From Streptomyces sp. 130 (GTDB lineage: Bacteria; Actinomycetota; Actinomycetes; Streptomycetales; Streptomycetaceae), in assembly GCF_007096885.1 (NCBI RefSeq), contig NZ_VJNO01000022.1, forward strand, positions 43,963-107,962: 64,000 nt of DNA. Direction: 5' to 3'. Below are positions 26,825 to 35,515 of the stretch, in pieces. Position numbers and translations under genes: made by a program. Under the pieces are notes generated by a model that worked only from the letters and a program-made list of their open reading frames with translations, had not been told where the DNA came from and did no database searches. The first letter of the stretch is position 1. Every line of letters begins with the position of its first letter.

Positions 26825-26843
26825 TTGAGCTATACAGGCTCAA
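26825..26843. promoter_or_regulatory. HAIR-like HspR operator upstream of lon
   Basis: TTGAGC (26825-26830), 7 nt (TATACAG), GCTCAA (26838-26843): a perfect inverted repeat with the 7-nt spacing of the HspR inverted repeat CTTGAGT-N7-ACTCAAG. It sits 22-41 nt upstream of the lon start. HspR represses dnaK, clpB and lon in Streptomyces, so this position is expected. Confidence 0.85.
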
Positions 26844-26982
26844 TGCTTATGAGCCCTGCAATGTTCCCCAAGCCCTGTTCGCTCTGAGCGATCAGGCTGC
26901 GGCCCACCGGGACGGTCGCCCCGGGCCGTTGTCAGTGGTGCCTGTCACCATGCGGGGAGACCGATTCGCCAGGGAGACACAT

Positions 26983-27384
26983 ATGGGTGCGTGGGACGTG
27001 GGCCCCTTCGACAACGACACCGCCGCCGACTGGTGCGGCGGCCTGGACGACGCCGCGCCGGAGGCGCGCGAGGGGATGGTCCGGGCCGCGCTGGCCGAGA
27101 CGGCGGGCACGACGGACTACCTGGACTCGGACGTGGCGAACGAGGCGATAGCGGCGGCGGCCCTGGTCGCGGCGCAGTGCCCCGGGGGCGCCCCCGCCGA
27201 CTCCGCGTACGGCCCGGACGAGCCCCTTCCGGACCTCACCGGCCTGCGCGAGCTGGCGCTCCGGGCCCTGGACCGGGTCCTGACCGAACCGTCCGAGGCG
27301 CTGGAACTCTGGGAGGAAGCGGAGGACGGGCCCTGGCACACGGGGGTCAACCAGCTGCGCGAGGTCCTTATGCCCCGGGCGTGA
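26983..27384 (+). CDS. DUF4259 protein
   Basis: A 133-residue protein beginning GAWDVGPFDNDTAADWC, the hallmark of DUF4259. The rest is acidic, helical and ends with a WEEAEDGPWHTGVNQLREVL-type segment. No function is known for the family. AGGGAGA (26971-26977) precedes the ATG. It is divergent from lon. Confidence 0.85.
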   Translation: MGAWDVGPFDNDTAADWCGGLDDAAPEAREGMVRAALAETAGTTDYLDSDVANEAIAAAALVAAQCPGGAPADSAYGPDEPLPDLTGLRELALRALDRVLTEPSEALELWEEAEDGPWHTGVNQLREVLMPRA

Positions 27385-27456
27385 GCGGCCCCCGTATCCC
27401 GTGCAGCACCGGCATATCCCGTGGAGCACCGGCCCCGCGCCGGACAGGATGGCCGC

Positions 27457-28035
27457 ATGACCGAGACCCCGCTCCCCGTGCAGGCCCTGATCGTCGTGGA
27501 CGTACAGAAGGACGGGGTGACCGGCCCGGGGGCCGTGCCCGCGGCCGATGTGCTGCTGGACCGGACAGCCGGGCTGCTGGCGCGGGCCAGGCGCGCGGGC
27601 GCGGTCGTCGTCCACCTCCAGAACGACGGCCCGCCCGGGGCAGGCGACGAGCCGTACACCCCGGGCTGGGCGCTGCACCTGCCCGTCGTGGCGGGGCCCG
27701 CGGAGTCCGTGATCCGCAAGACCCGGGACGACGGCTTCGCGGGCACGTCCCTGGGCGCCGTCCTGGCGGAGGCGGGCGTCGAGGCGCTGGCGGTCTGCGG
27801 GGTCATGTCGGAGATGTGCGTCCAGGCGACGGCCCGCACCGCCCTGGAGCTGGGGCACCGGGTCGTCCTCCCGTACGACGCCCACGCCACGCACGACGTC
27901 CCGGCCGCGCCCGGCATCAGCGCCACGGTCCCGGCCGCCGTCGTCTCCCGGGTCGCAGCCTGGGCGATCAGCGCGGACGCGGACGTCACCACGCCCGCCT
28001 CGGCCGTACGGTTCACGGCGCCGCCCGGGGCGTGA
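27457..28035 (+). CDS. Isochorismatase-family cysteine hydrolase
   Basis: A 192-residue protein with the family triad: Asp in LIVVDVQKD, Lys in IRKTRDDGF and Cys in GVMSEMCVQATAR. The family hydrolyses amides or vinyl ethers such as nicotinamide or isochorismate. The cis-peptide region (VCGVMSEMCV) is intact, so it should be active. No neighbouring gene indicates a substrate. The ATG is 6 nt after a CAGGAT box, so the message may be leaderless. Confidence 0.88.
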   Translation: MTETPLPVQALIVVDVQKDGVTGPGAVPAADVLLDRTAGLLARARRAGAVVVHLQNDGPPGAGDEPYTPGWALHLPVVAGPAESVIRKTRDDGFAGTSLGAVLAEAGVEALAVCGVMSEMCVQATARTALELGHRVVLPYDAHATHDVPAAPGISATVPAAVVSRVAAWAISADADVTTPASAVRFTAPPGA

Positions 28036-28068
28036 ACCGGGCGGTGGACGGCCGCCGATAGAGGGGGT

Positions 28069-28671
28069 GTGAGCGACTTGCGCCCCTCGGGGGACGACCG
28101 GAGCGACGAGGCGCTGCTGCGTGCCGTCGCACAGGGGGACACGGCCGCCCTGGCGGCGTTCTACGACCGGCACGCCGGCTGGCTGCTCGCCCGGCTGGCC
28201 CGCCGGTGCCCGGACCCGGAGACCGTACGGGAGGTCGTGCAGGACACCTTCGTGACGGTGTGGCGCTCCGCTGCCACACACCGGGGCACGGCGGCGGGCG
28301 GCTGGCTCTGGGTGATCGCCGCCCGCCGTCTGATCGACGCCCAGCGGGCCCGGGCCCGGGCGGAGCGCGCGACGGCGGCCGGACAGGCGGACGCCGTCCG
28401 CTGGGCGGCCCCCGCTCCGTCCGCCGAGGACAGGGTCCTGGCCGGCCTGGAGTACGGGGACGTGGGCGCCGCGCTCGACCGGATCTCGCCCGAGCTGCGG
28501 GAGGTCCTGCGGGCCACGGTGGTCGACGGCCTGACCACCGTGGAGGCCGCCCGGCAGCTCGGCATACCGGAGGGCACGGTCAAGACCCGGGCCATGCGGG
28601 CCCGCCGCGAGCTGCGCGCCGCCCTGGACCGGCTGGTCACGGAGAACGGTCCCCTGGGAGGCACGGCATGA
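28069..28671 (+). CDS. ECF sigma factor
   Basis: A 200-residue sigma-70 family protein. Region 2 spans about residues 20-90 (AFYDRHAGWLLARLARR, QDTFVTVWRSA) and region 4 about 130-185 (LDRISPELREVLRATVVDGLTTVEAARQLGIPEGTVKTR). It lacks other sigma domains, as expected for ECF factors. The next gene encodes a zinc-finger membrane protein with ATGA overlap and is the probable anti-sigma factor. The start at GTG 28069 follows a GAGGGG sequence. Confidence 0.92.
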   Translation: MSDLRPSGDDRSDEALLRAVAQGDTAALAAFYDRHAGWLLARLARRCPDPETVREVVQDTFVTVWRSAATHRGTAAGGWLWVIAARRLIDAQRARARAERATAAGQADAVRWAAPAPSAEDRVLAGLEYGDVGAALDRISPELREVLRATVVDGLTTVEAARQLGIPEGTVKTRAMRARRELRAALDRLVTENGPLGGTA

Positions 28672-29573
28672 CGGGATGGCACGTGACGGACGACCTGGTC
28701 CTGCGGTACGCGCAGGGCACGGCCCGGGAGACGGACTCCTGGTCCCTGGAGAAGCACGTCGAGTCCTGCACTCGGTGCGCGGAACGCGTGACGGCGGTGG
28801 TACGCGACCGGGCGGCCGGAGCGGCGGTGCTGGACGCGGTGAGGGCGGCGGTGCTGGCGACGGCGGAGGCGGAGCAAGCCCCGGCGGGGGCCGGACGGAG
28901 GGCGTCCGGGGCGGGCTCGGCGCCTCGGACGCACGGCCGCCCCCGCTTCGGCCGGGTGCTCTGGGCCGCCGGGCCCGCGCTGCGGGGGCCGTGGGCGGCG
29001 GCTCTGCTGCTCGTGGTGTGCGCGGCCGTGGCACTGGCGTACGGAGGCGGGCTCGGCGGTTCGGCGCGGGCGCTGCTGCTGCTCGTCGCGCCGGTGCTGC
29101 CGCTCACCGGGGTCGGGGTCTCGTACGGGCGCTCCGCCGACCCCCTGCACGAGATCATCGCCACCTCGCCCGGCGGCGGGCTGCGGCTGCTGCTGACCAG
29201 GACGGCCGCGGTGCTCGGGGTGACCGTCCCGGTGCTCGCCCTGGCCTGGGCGGTGCTGCCCGCGTCGGCCGGCGGGCCGGGGCCCCTGGCCTGGCTGCTG
29301 CCCGGACTCGCCCTGACTCTCGCGGCCCTGGGGCTCGGCTCGTACGCCGGCTGCCGCACCGCGGCCCTCGTCGTCGCGACGGGCTGGGCGGCCGTCGTCA
29401 CCGTACCGGCGGCGCTCGACAGGTCGCCTTCCGCCTTCCTCGGCGGGACGCCGACGGCGCTCCGTTACTTCGCGGGGCTCCCCGCGCAGGGGGCGTGGGC
29501 GGGGGCGGCCGTGCTCTGCGCGGCGCTGCTCGTCATACGCCGCCGATCCTTCGACCACCTGGAGACGTCATGA
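28668..29573 (+). CDS. Zinc-finger (zf-HC2) membrane protein, probable anti-sigma factor
   Basis: A 301-residue protein. The N-terminal 45 residues contain HVESCTRCAERV, the H-x3-C-x2-C zinc finger of anti-sigma factors. A linker of about 60 residues leads to a polytopic region of about six hydrophobic segments, larger than the single helix of most anti-sigma factors. It overlaps the sigma gene (ATGA, 28668-28671) and is followed by ABC transporter genes, so it may link a transport function to sigma release. Confidence 0.82.
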   Translation: MTGWHVTDDLVLRYAQGTARETDSWSLEKHVESCTRCAERVTAVVRDRAAGAAVLDAVRAAVLATAEAEQAPAGAGRRASGAGSAPRTHGRPRFGRVLWAAGPALRGPWAAALLLVVCAAVALAYGGGLGGSARALLLLVAPVLPLTGVGVSYGRSADPLHEIIATSPGGGLRLLLTRTAAVLGVTVPVLALAWAVLPASAGGPGPLAWLLPGLALTLAALGLGSYAGCRTAALVVATGWAAVVTVPAALDRSPSAFLGGTPTALRYFAGLPAQGAWAGAAVLCAALLVIRRRSFDHLETS

Positions 29574-29587
29574 GCGTGATCGTGTGA
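29570..29587 (+). CDS. Five-codon relay ORF between two genes
   Basis: ATG 29570-29572 overlaps the upstream stop (ATGA). The frame encodes MSVIV and ends at TGA 29585-29587, which in turn overlaps the GTG start of the ABC ATPase (GTGA). It is probably not a functional peptide but a termination-reinitiation relay coupling two genes. Confidence 0.4.
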   Translation: MSVIV

Positions 29588-30369
29588 ACAGCACCGTCAA
29601 GGTCTCGGGGCTGACGGTGCGGCACCGCCGCCGGACCGCCCTGGACTCCGTCGATCTCGCCTTCGGGCCCGGTGTGCACGGACTTCTGGGTCCCAACGGG
29701 GCGGGCAAGACCTCGCTGATCCGTGTCCTGTCCACAGCCGCCGCCCCGGACGCCGGGCGGATCGAGCTGCTGGGCGCCGAGGTGGGGTCGGCGTCCGACC
29801 ACCGTGCCCGGGCGGAGGTCCGGCGCAGGCTGGGCTATCTGCCGCAGGACTTCGGCTACTACGCGGGGTTCACCGTCCGCGAGTTCGTCGCCTATGTGGC
29901 ATGGCTCAAGGAGATGGACGGCACCCGCGTCGGCACCGCCGTCGAGCGCGCGGTGGACCGGGTGGGTCTGGCCGGCCGGATCGACTCCCGGATGAAGACG
30001 CTGTCCGGCGGCATGCTCCGGCGCGTCGGCATCGCCCAGGCGATCGTCAACGAACCGGAGCTGCTGCTCCTGGACGAGCCGACCGCCGGGCTCGACCCGG
30101 AACAGCGCGTCGAGTTCCGCGCCCTGATGCGGGACCTCGGGAGGGACGCGACGGTCATCCTCTCCACCCATCTGGTCGAGGACGTGGTGGCGGCCTGCGA
30201 GGACGTGGCCCTGATCGAGGCGGGCCGCGTCGCGTACCGGGGGACGACGCGCGAGCTGGCGGCCCTGGGCAGGGACGGCGACGACCCGGAGGCGCTCCAC
30301 GGCAGCCCGATCGAACGTGGCTACACGGCGGCCCTGCGGTCCCACCGGGCGACGGCGGGCACCCGATGA
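29584..30369 (+). CDS. ABC transporter ATP-binding protein
   Basis: A 261-residue ATPase with Walker A GPNGAGKTS, Q-loop LPQDFGYY, signature LSGGMLRRVGIAQA, Walker B LLLLDEPTAGLD and the switch His in STHLVEDV. The C-terminal segment is typical of bacteriocin- or drug-type exporters. GTG 29584 is used because the preceding five-codon frame ends on it. The membrane proteins that follow are the likely partners; no substrate can be inferred. Confidence 0.93.
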   Translation: MNSTVKVSGLTVRHRRRTALDSVDLAFGPGVHGLLGPNGAGKTSLIRVLSTAAAPDAGRIELLGAEVGSASDHRARAEVRRRLGYLPQDFGYYAGFTVREFVAYVAWLKEMDGTRVGTAVERAVDRVGLAGRIDSRMKTLSGGMLRRVGIAQAIVNEPELLLLDEPTAGLDPEQRVEFRALMRDLGRDATVILSTHLVEDVVAACEDVALIEAGRVAYRGTTRELAALGRDGDDPEALHGSPIERGYTAALRSHRATAGTR

Positions 30370-31664
30370 CCCTCACCGAAACCCCCGTGCGGCGCAAGGC
30401 TCCCGATCCGGCGCTCCCCGCGCTGCGGGCCGAGACGCGGCGCGGGATCGGCCCGTGGGCCGGCCTGTCCACGGCGCTCGTGCTCGGCGTGACCATGGCC
30501 GCCGAGGCCGACGCCTGGCAGGGCGACTGGATCGAGACGCAGAGCCTGCTGCACTCCGGCGCCACCCTGCTGGCCGGCCCGCTGGTGGCCGCGACGGCCT
30601 GCTGGCAGGGCGCGCGCGACCACCGGCGCTCCACCGGCGAGCTGTGGCGTTCGACGCCGCGTGCGCGGTGGCAGCGCATGGTGGTCGCCGCGCTGCCGCT
30701 CGCGCTGTGGGCGGTCGTCGGGTACGCGCTCGCGCTGGCCGGTGCGCTGCTGGCCACCTGGCCGTACGCGGGCGGCGGCGGCCCGCTCCTCTCCGTCGTC
30801 GTCGTGGACGCCGTCTTCCTGGCGGCCGCGGCGCTGCTCGGGTTCGCCGCCGGTGTGCTGTGCCGGTGGCGGCTGGCCGCGCCCGTGGTCGCCGCGCTGA
30901 TGTACCTGGTGCTCGGGGTGCCCACCTACTCGGAATCCCCGGCGCGGTACCTCGACCCGGCCGTGAACCTCGCACTGGACGACAGCGTGCCCGTGTGGTG
31001 GTACGCCCCCGCCATGGCGGCCTGGACCTGCGGACTCGCAGCCGCCGTGCTGACCGCCGTCGCGGCCCGGCGCCGGCTCGCCGCCCTCGTGCCGCTCGCC
31101 GTGGCCGCCGTCGTCGCCCCGCTGATCGTGGCCACGGGCGAGGACCTGTTCCGGGACGACCCGGCGGCCGTCCGCCTCGTCTGCACCCAGGGGAGCCCGC
31201 AGATCTGTCTGAGCGGGCGGCAGGAGCACCTGCTGCCCCAGGTCGCCGAGGCGCTGTCGGGGCTGACCGGGCGGCTGAAGGGGGTGCCGGGCGCACCGGA
31301 GCGTTACGTCGCCCGGCTGCCCCTCCACGGCCCGGACGAGGCGTGGATACCGCCGCCCAACCCCGGTTGGTACCTCCTGCGCGGGCGGTTGCAGGACACC
31401 GGGGACTACGCCTGGCAGGTAGCGGCCAACATGACGATGCGGGACTGTTCGCGGCACCACGAGGATGGCGACGGCCGCCACGAGCCGGCGCCCGACGAGG
31501 CTGTCGGGAAGTGGCTCGCCCCCGCCGGGCTCGCCCCCGGTACAAACAAGTCCCCCGAGCTCCGCCGCCTCGAAGCCATGCCCGACGCCGAGCGCCGCGC
31601 CTGGCTGGGCCGCTACATGACCACCCGTACCAGCTGCGATCCCTCAGAGGTGCCGTCGCTGTGA
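30366..31664 (+). CDS. ABC-associated membrane protein
   Basis: A 432-residue protein with about six hydrophobic segments in the first 280 residues and a soluble C-terminal region of about 150 residues with charged and Pro-rich stretches (AWIPPPNPGWYLLRG). It starts with ATGA overlap on the ATPase stop. The topology fits an ABC permease-like subunit with an extracytoplasmic domain. Confidence 0.75.
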   Translation: MTLTETPVRRKAPDPALPALRAETRRGIGPWAGLSTALVLGVTMAAEADAWQGDWIETQSLLHSGATLLAGPLVAATACWQGARDHRRSTGELWRSTPRARWQRMVVAALPLALWAVVGYALALAGALLATWPYAGGGGPLLSVVVVDAVFLAAAALLGFAAGVLCRWRLAAPVVAALMYLVLGVPTYSESPARYLDPAVNLALDDSVPVWWYAPAMAAWTCGLAAAVLTAVAARRRLAALVPLAVAAVVAPLIVATGEDLFRDDPAAVRLVCTQGSPQICLSGRQEHLLPQVAEALSGLTGRLKGVPGAPERYVARLPLHGPDEAWIPPPNPGWYLLRGRLQDTGDYAWQVAANMTMRDCSRHHEDGDGRHEPAPDEAVGKWLAPAGLAPGTNKSPELRRLEAMPDAERRAWLGRYMTTRTSCDPSEVPSL

Positions 31665-32263
31665 ACCTCCCCGCCCTCTATTTCCGCTCCCGCGCCCTCC
31701 CCCGCACCGCCGCCGCCGTCGCCTGCGTCGCCCTGCTCGCCGCCTGGGCCGCCCACTGGATCCGGGCGCAGCCCACCTTCGACCACAGCGCCCGCGTCCC
31801 CGTCCTGGTGCTGGCCCCGCTGCTGGTCTCGTCGGCCATCGGGACGAGCCTGTACGCCGCCGCCGACGAACTCGACCGGACGGCGGTCCGGCGCTGGTGG
31901 CCCCGCCGGCTGGCGCACCTGCTCGCGCTCACCGTGCCGGCCGCCGCAGCCCTCGCGCTGGCCGTCCCCGGGCACCCGGAGGCGTTCGGCGCTCCCGGCA
32001 TGGTGCGCAACGTGCTCGGCGCGACCGGGGTCACGGCCGCTTCGGCCGCCCTGATCGGGGCCCGGCTCAGCTGGCTGCCGGTCACCGTGTACACCGGGGC
32101 GGTCTATCTGGCCGCGCCGCGCACCCCGGGCGGAGCCGCCTCCGTGTGGGCCTGGCCGATGCAGCCGGGGCCCCAGGAGTGGGCATGGGTCGCCGCGGCG
32201 GGGGCGTTCGGGGCGGGGGCGGCACTCTTCGCGGTACGCGGGACGCGCCGCGAACGGGGCTGA
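31661..32263 (+). CDS. Small polytopic membrane protein of the ABC operon
   Basis: A 200-residue protein with about five hydrophobic segments. Its GTG overlaps the previous stop (GTGA). It is the last gene of a five-gene coupled operon starting with the ECF sigma factor. Its C-terminal codons (ending RGTRRERG) are repeated in the DNA just after its stop. Confidence 0.75.
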   Translation: MNLPALYFRSRALPRTAAAVACVALLAAWAAHWIRAQPTFDHSARVPVLVLAPLLVSSAIGTSLYAAADELDRTAVRRWWPRRLAHLLALTVPAAAALALAVPGHPEAFGAPGMVRNVLGATGVTAASAALIGARLSWLPVTVYTGAVYLAAPRTPGGAASVWAWPMQPGPQEWAWVAAAGAFGAGAALFAVRGTRRERG

Positions 32264-32315
32264 CCCCGGGCCGGCGCTCTTCGCCGTACGCGGGACGCGC
32301 CGCGAACGGGGCTGA
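32225..32315. repeat. 39-bp direct duplication of the gene 3' end
   Basis: The last 13 codons of the preceding gene (32225-32263) recur at 32277-32315 with one mismatch, a 52-bp period. Translating the second copy in frame would give the same C-terminal residues with one synonymous change, so it looks like a recent slippage duplication. Confidence 0.85.
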
Positions 32316-32318
32316 TCC

Positions 32319-32463
32319 GGGCCGGTCCCGCTGGCCCCCGCCCGGGTCGGTCCCGCTGACCCCCGCCCGGGTCGGTCCCGCTGACCCCCGCCCGGGTCGG
32401 TCCCGCTGACCCCGGGTCGGTCCCGCTGACCCCCGCCCGGGCCGGTCCCGCTGGCCCCCGCCC
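32319..32463. repeat. 25-bp tandem repeat, about six copies
   Basis: The unit GGGTCGGTCCCGCTGACCC (25 bp with spacer) begins at 32319, 32344, 32369, 32394, 32414 and 32439. One unit is shortened to 20 bp, and the outer units carry GGGCC instead of GGGTC. It is a simple minisatellite between two genes and not a CRISPR. Confidence 0.85.
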
Positions 32464-32519
32464 GCCTCGGCGCGACAGGATGGCGGGGTCAGCGACCACC
32501 GCCACCGGAGAGCAGTGCC

Positions 32520-33212
32520 ATGCCCCACACGTTCGGCCCCGACGCCGACGCCCCCGTCACCCTGGACCGCCGCGAGGGACCGTACGGGGAGGTCGTCCTG
32601 CGCAGGCGCGGTGAGGACTTCGAGATCATCGCCAACGGGTGCTTCCTGATGGACACCTCCGACGGGCGCTCCGAGCGGCTGCTGATCGACGCCGCGCTCG
32701 CCGCGCTCCCGGCCGGCCGCTCCGCGCCCGCCGTGCTCATCGGGGGGCTCGGCGTCGGGTTCTCGCTCGCCCGGGCCGCCGCCGAGCCGCGGTGGGGCCG
32801 GATCGCGGTCGCCGAGCGGGAGGAGGCGATCGTGGACTGGCACCGGCGGGGGCCGCTGGACCGGATCTCGGGGCCCGCGCTCGCCGATCCCCGTACGGAG
32901 ATCCTGACGACCGACCTCGTCGCGTATCTGCGGACGACTACGGACCGTTACGACGCTCTGTGTCTGGACATCGACAACGGGCCGGACTGGACGGTCACCG
33001 AGGACAACAACGACCTCTACTCCCCCGCCGGTCTCGCCGACTGCCGCGCACGGCTCAACCCGGGCGGGGTGCTCGCCGTCTGGTCCGCGCAACCGTCCGC
33101 CGCATTCGACCAGGCCCTACGGAATGCCGGGTTCCAGGGGGTACGGGCGGAAGAAGTGGGCGTTGCCCGAGGTGTGCCCGACGTGGTCCATCTCGCAATC
33201 CGGGGCGACTGA
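32520..33212 (+). CDS. Spermidine-synthase-like methyltransferase-fold protein
   Basis: A 230-residue protein with the SAM/aminopropyl-binding motif VLIGGLGVGFSLARA and a downstream acidic motif (ALCLDIDNGPDW). Spermidine-synthase-type proteins of this length lack a full second domain and many have unproven activity. GGAG about 12 nt upstream supports ATG 32520. The repeat block lies immediately before it. Confidence 0.75.
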   Translation: MPHTFGPDADAPVTLDRREGPYGEVVLRRRGEDFEIIANGCFLMDTSDGRSERLLIDAALAALPAGRSAPAVLIGGLGVGFSLARAAAEPRWGRIAVAEREEAIVDWHRRGPLDRISGPALADPRTEILTTDLVAYLRTTTDRYDALCLDIDNGPDWTVTEDNNDLYSPAGLADCRARLNPGGVLAVWSAQPSAAFDQALRNAGFQGVRAEEVGVARGVPDVVHLAIRGD

Positions 33213-33447
33213 GATCCCCCCGCCGGGTATCGGAAGCCCCCGGACTCCCGGCAGGCGAGCCCCTCGACCGCGTCCCTCCGCCCCGCGCGGGGGCCTGTCG
33301 CGGCGGCCCGGGCTTGCACCCTGCGTAGCCGGAAACCCTCCGCTGCCTCTACGCTGCTGACCGGTAACGGGATCACCCACGAAATTCACGAGCGAAAACC
33401 GTACGTCCGGGGGAATGGCCTCCGTGAGAACGGGCAGGGGCGGGGCG

Positions 33448-34185
33448 ATGGAACAGACACACACCACCCACAACGGCGTCGCGGCCACCCCGGGTGCGCA
33501 GCGCCGGGTGCTGGTGGTCGAGGACGACGCCACGATCGTCGATGCCATTTCCGCCCGGCTGCGGGCGGAGGGCTTTCTCGTGCAGACCGCGCTCGACGGC
33601 CCGGCCGCCGTCGACGCGGCCGAGGCCTGGCAGCCGGACCTGATGGTCCTCGACATCATGCTGCCCGGCTTCGACGGCCTGGAGGTCTGCCGCCGGGTCC
33701 AGGCCCAGCGGCCGGTGCCGGTGCTGATGCTGACCGCGCGGGACGACGAGACGGACATGCTCGTCGGGCTCGGGGTGGGCGCCGACGACTACATGACCAA
33801 GCCGTTCTCGATGCGTGAGCTGGCCGCCCGGGTGCACGTGCTGCTGCGCCGGGTGGAGCGGGCCGCGCTGGCCGCCGTGACGCCGCGCAGCGGCATACTC
33901 CGCCTCGGCGAGCTGGAGATCGACCACGCGCAGCGCCGGGTGCGGGTCCGCGCCGACGACGTGCACCTGACCCCGACCGAGTTCGACCTGCTGGTCTGCC
34001 TGGCCAACACCCCGCGCGCGGTGCTCTCCCGGGAGCAGCTGCTGGCGGAGGTGTGGGACTGGGCGGACGCCTCGGGCACCCGGACCGTCGACAGCCACAT
34101 CAAGGCGCTGCGCCGGAAGATCGGCGCGGAGCGCATCCGTACCGTGCACGGCGTCGGCTACGCGCTGGAGACCCCCGCGCCATGA
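33448..34185 (+). CDS. OmpR-family response regulator
   Basis: A 245-residue regulator. The receiver has VEDD, phospho-acceptor Asp in VLDIMLPGFDG, Thr in MLTARDDE and Lys in TKPFS. The C-terminal winged helix ends with DSHIKALRRKIG...VHGVGYALE. The start at ATG 33448 is preferred for its match to related proteins, but ATG 33415 and GTG 33424 are in frame. It overlaps the kinase by 4 bp. Confidence 0.92.
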   Translation: MEQTHTTHNGVAATPGAQRRVLVVEDDATIVDAISARLRAEGFLVQTALDGPAAVDAAEAWQPDLMVLDIMLPGFDGLEVCRRVQAQRPVPVLMLTARDDETDMLVGLGVGADDYMTKPFSMRELAARVHVLLRRVERAALAAVTPRSGILRLGELEIDHAQRRVRVRADDVHLTPTEFDLLVCLANTPRAVLSREQLLAEVWDWADASGTRTVDSHIKALRRKIGAERIRTVHGVGYALETPAP

Positions 34186-35258
34186 CCGCGCCCGGAACGG
34201 GGCTGCGGCCGTTCTCGATCAAGGCCAAGCTGGGCACACTGGTCGTGGTCTCGGTGTTCATCACGACCGGGCTGATCATGGTGGCCTTCCGTACCCGGAC
34301 CGAGCTGCGGTTCATCACCGTGTTCTCGGTCATCGCCACCCTGCTCATCACCCAGTTCGTGGCGCACGGTCTGACCGCGCCGCTGGACGAGATGCGCGCG
34401 GTGGCCCGGTCGATCTCGCACGGCGACTACACGCGGCGGGTCAACGGCGCGGACCGGCGCGACGAACTCGGCGACCTGGCGCAGACCATCAATCTGATGG
34501 CCGACGACCTGGCGGCCGTGGACCGGCACCGCAAGGAGCTGGTGGCGAACGTCTCGCACGAGCTGCGCACGCCCATCGCGGCGCTGAGAGCCGTCCTGGA
34601 GAACGTCGTGGACGGGGTGTCCTCGGCCGATCCGGAGACGATGCGCACCGCGCTGAAGCAGACGGAGCGCCTGGGCCGCCTGGTGGAGACGCTGCTCGAC
34701 CTGTCCCGGCTGGACAACGGCGTCGTCACGCTGAAGGCCGGCCGCTTCGAGGTCTGGCCCTATCTGTCCGGGGTGCTGAAGGAGGCGAACCTCGCCGCCG
34801 CGCACCGCCGGCTCTCCTCCGGGTCCGGCAACCACTCCCGTACGGACGTCCATCTGCACCTGGACGTGTCGCCGCCGGAGCTCACCGCGCACGCGGACGC
34901 GGAGCGGCTGCACCAGGTGGTGGCCAATCTCATCGACAACGCCGTCAAGCACAGTCCGCCGCACGGCCGGGTCACGGTGCTGGCCCGGCGCGGCCCGCAG
35001 CCGGAGTCCCTGCACCTGGAGGTGGTGGACGAGGGCCCGGGCATCCCGGAGTCGGAGCGCCACCGGGTCTTCGAGCGGTTCAACCGGGGCGAGGTGGCCT
35101 CGCCGCACGGTCCGGGCAGCGACGGCGGTACGGGGCTCGGCCTGGCGATCGCCCGCTGGGCGGTGGATCTCCACGGCGGCCGGATCGGAGTGGCCGAATC
35201 TTCTCGCGGCTGCCGAATCCGCGTCACCCTTCCGGGGATTCCGCAACCGCGAAGTTGA
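34182..35258 (+). CDS. Sensor histidine kinase
   Basis: A 358-residue kinase with two hydrophobic segments close together (about 19-60), HAMP, phospho-acceptor His in ANVSHELRTPI, N-box LIDNAVKHSPP, DEGPGIPE and the G-box GGTGLGLAIARW. The extracellular loop between the membrane helices is very short, so the stimulus is probably sensed in the membrane. It is encoded 258 bp upstream of kgd on the same strand, though no functional link is implied. Confidence 0.93.
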   Translation: MTAPGTGLRPFSIKAKLGTLVVVSVFITTGLIMVAFRTRTELRFITVFSVIATLLITQFVAHGLTAPLDEMRAVARSISHGDYTRRVNGADRRDELGDLAQTINLMADDLAAVDRHRKELVANVSHELRTPIAALRAVLENVVDGVSSADPETMRTALKQTERLGRLVETLLDLSRLDNGVVTLKAGRFEVWPYLSGVLKEANLAAAHRRLSSGSGNHSRTDVHLHLDVSPPELTAHADAERLHQVVANLIDNAVKHSPPHGRVTVLARRGPQPESLHLEVVDEGPGIPESERHRVFERFNRGEVASPHGPGSDGGTGLGLAIARWAVDLHGGRIGVAESSRGCRIRVTLPGIPQPRS

Positions 35259-35515
35259 CATAGGGTTCGAACCGGAAGGCCGGGTTCTACGTGTTCCGGG
35301 AACGGGATACGGTCCAGAGGGCCGCTGCGGCGGCCTCGCGTACCCGGAGCGAAGCGGAACCATGCTTGTTTCCCGCCATTTCCTGCGCCGAAACCCGCCT
35401 TCCGATGTGACTTGCACGACGAAGACCTCCCCGGCCTGCAAGGAACGGCCACGGAGGCGTAGCCTTGATTCCCGCTGTCCATCACCTTGCGAAGCGGAAG
35501 AGGGCGGTCACCGCC

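Noticed and set aside
32319..32463. Possible CRISPR array
   Set aside because: The 25-bp units are contiguous with no unique spacers, and no cas genes are near.
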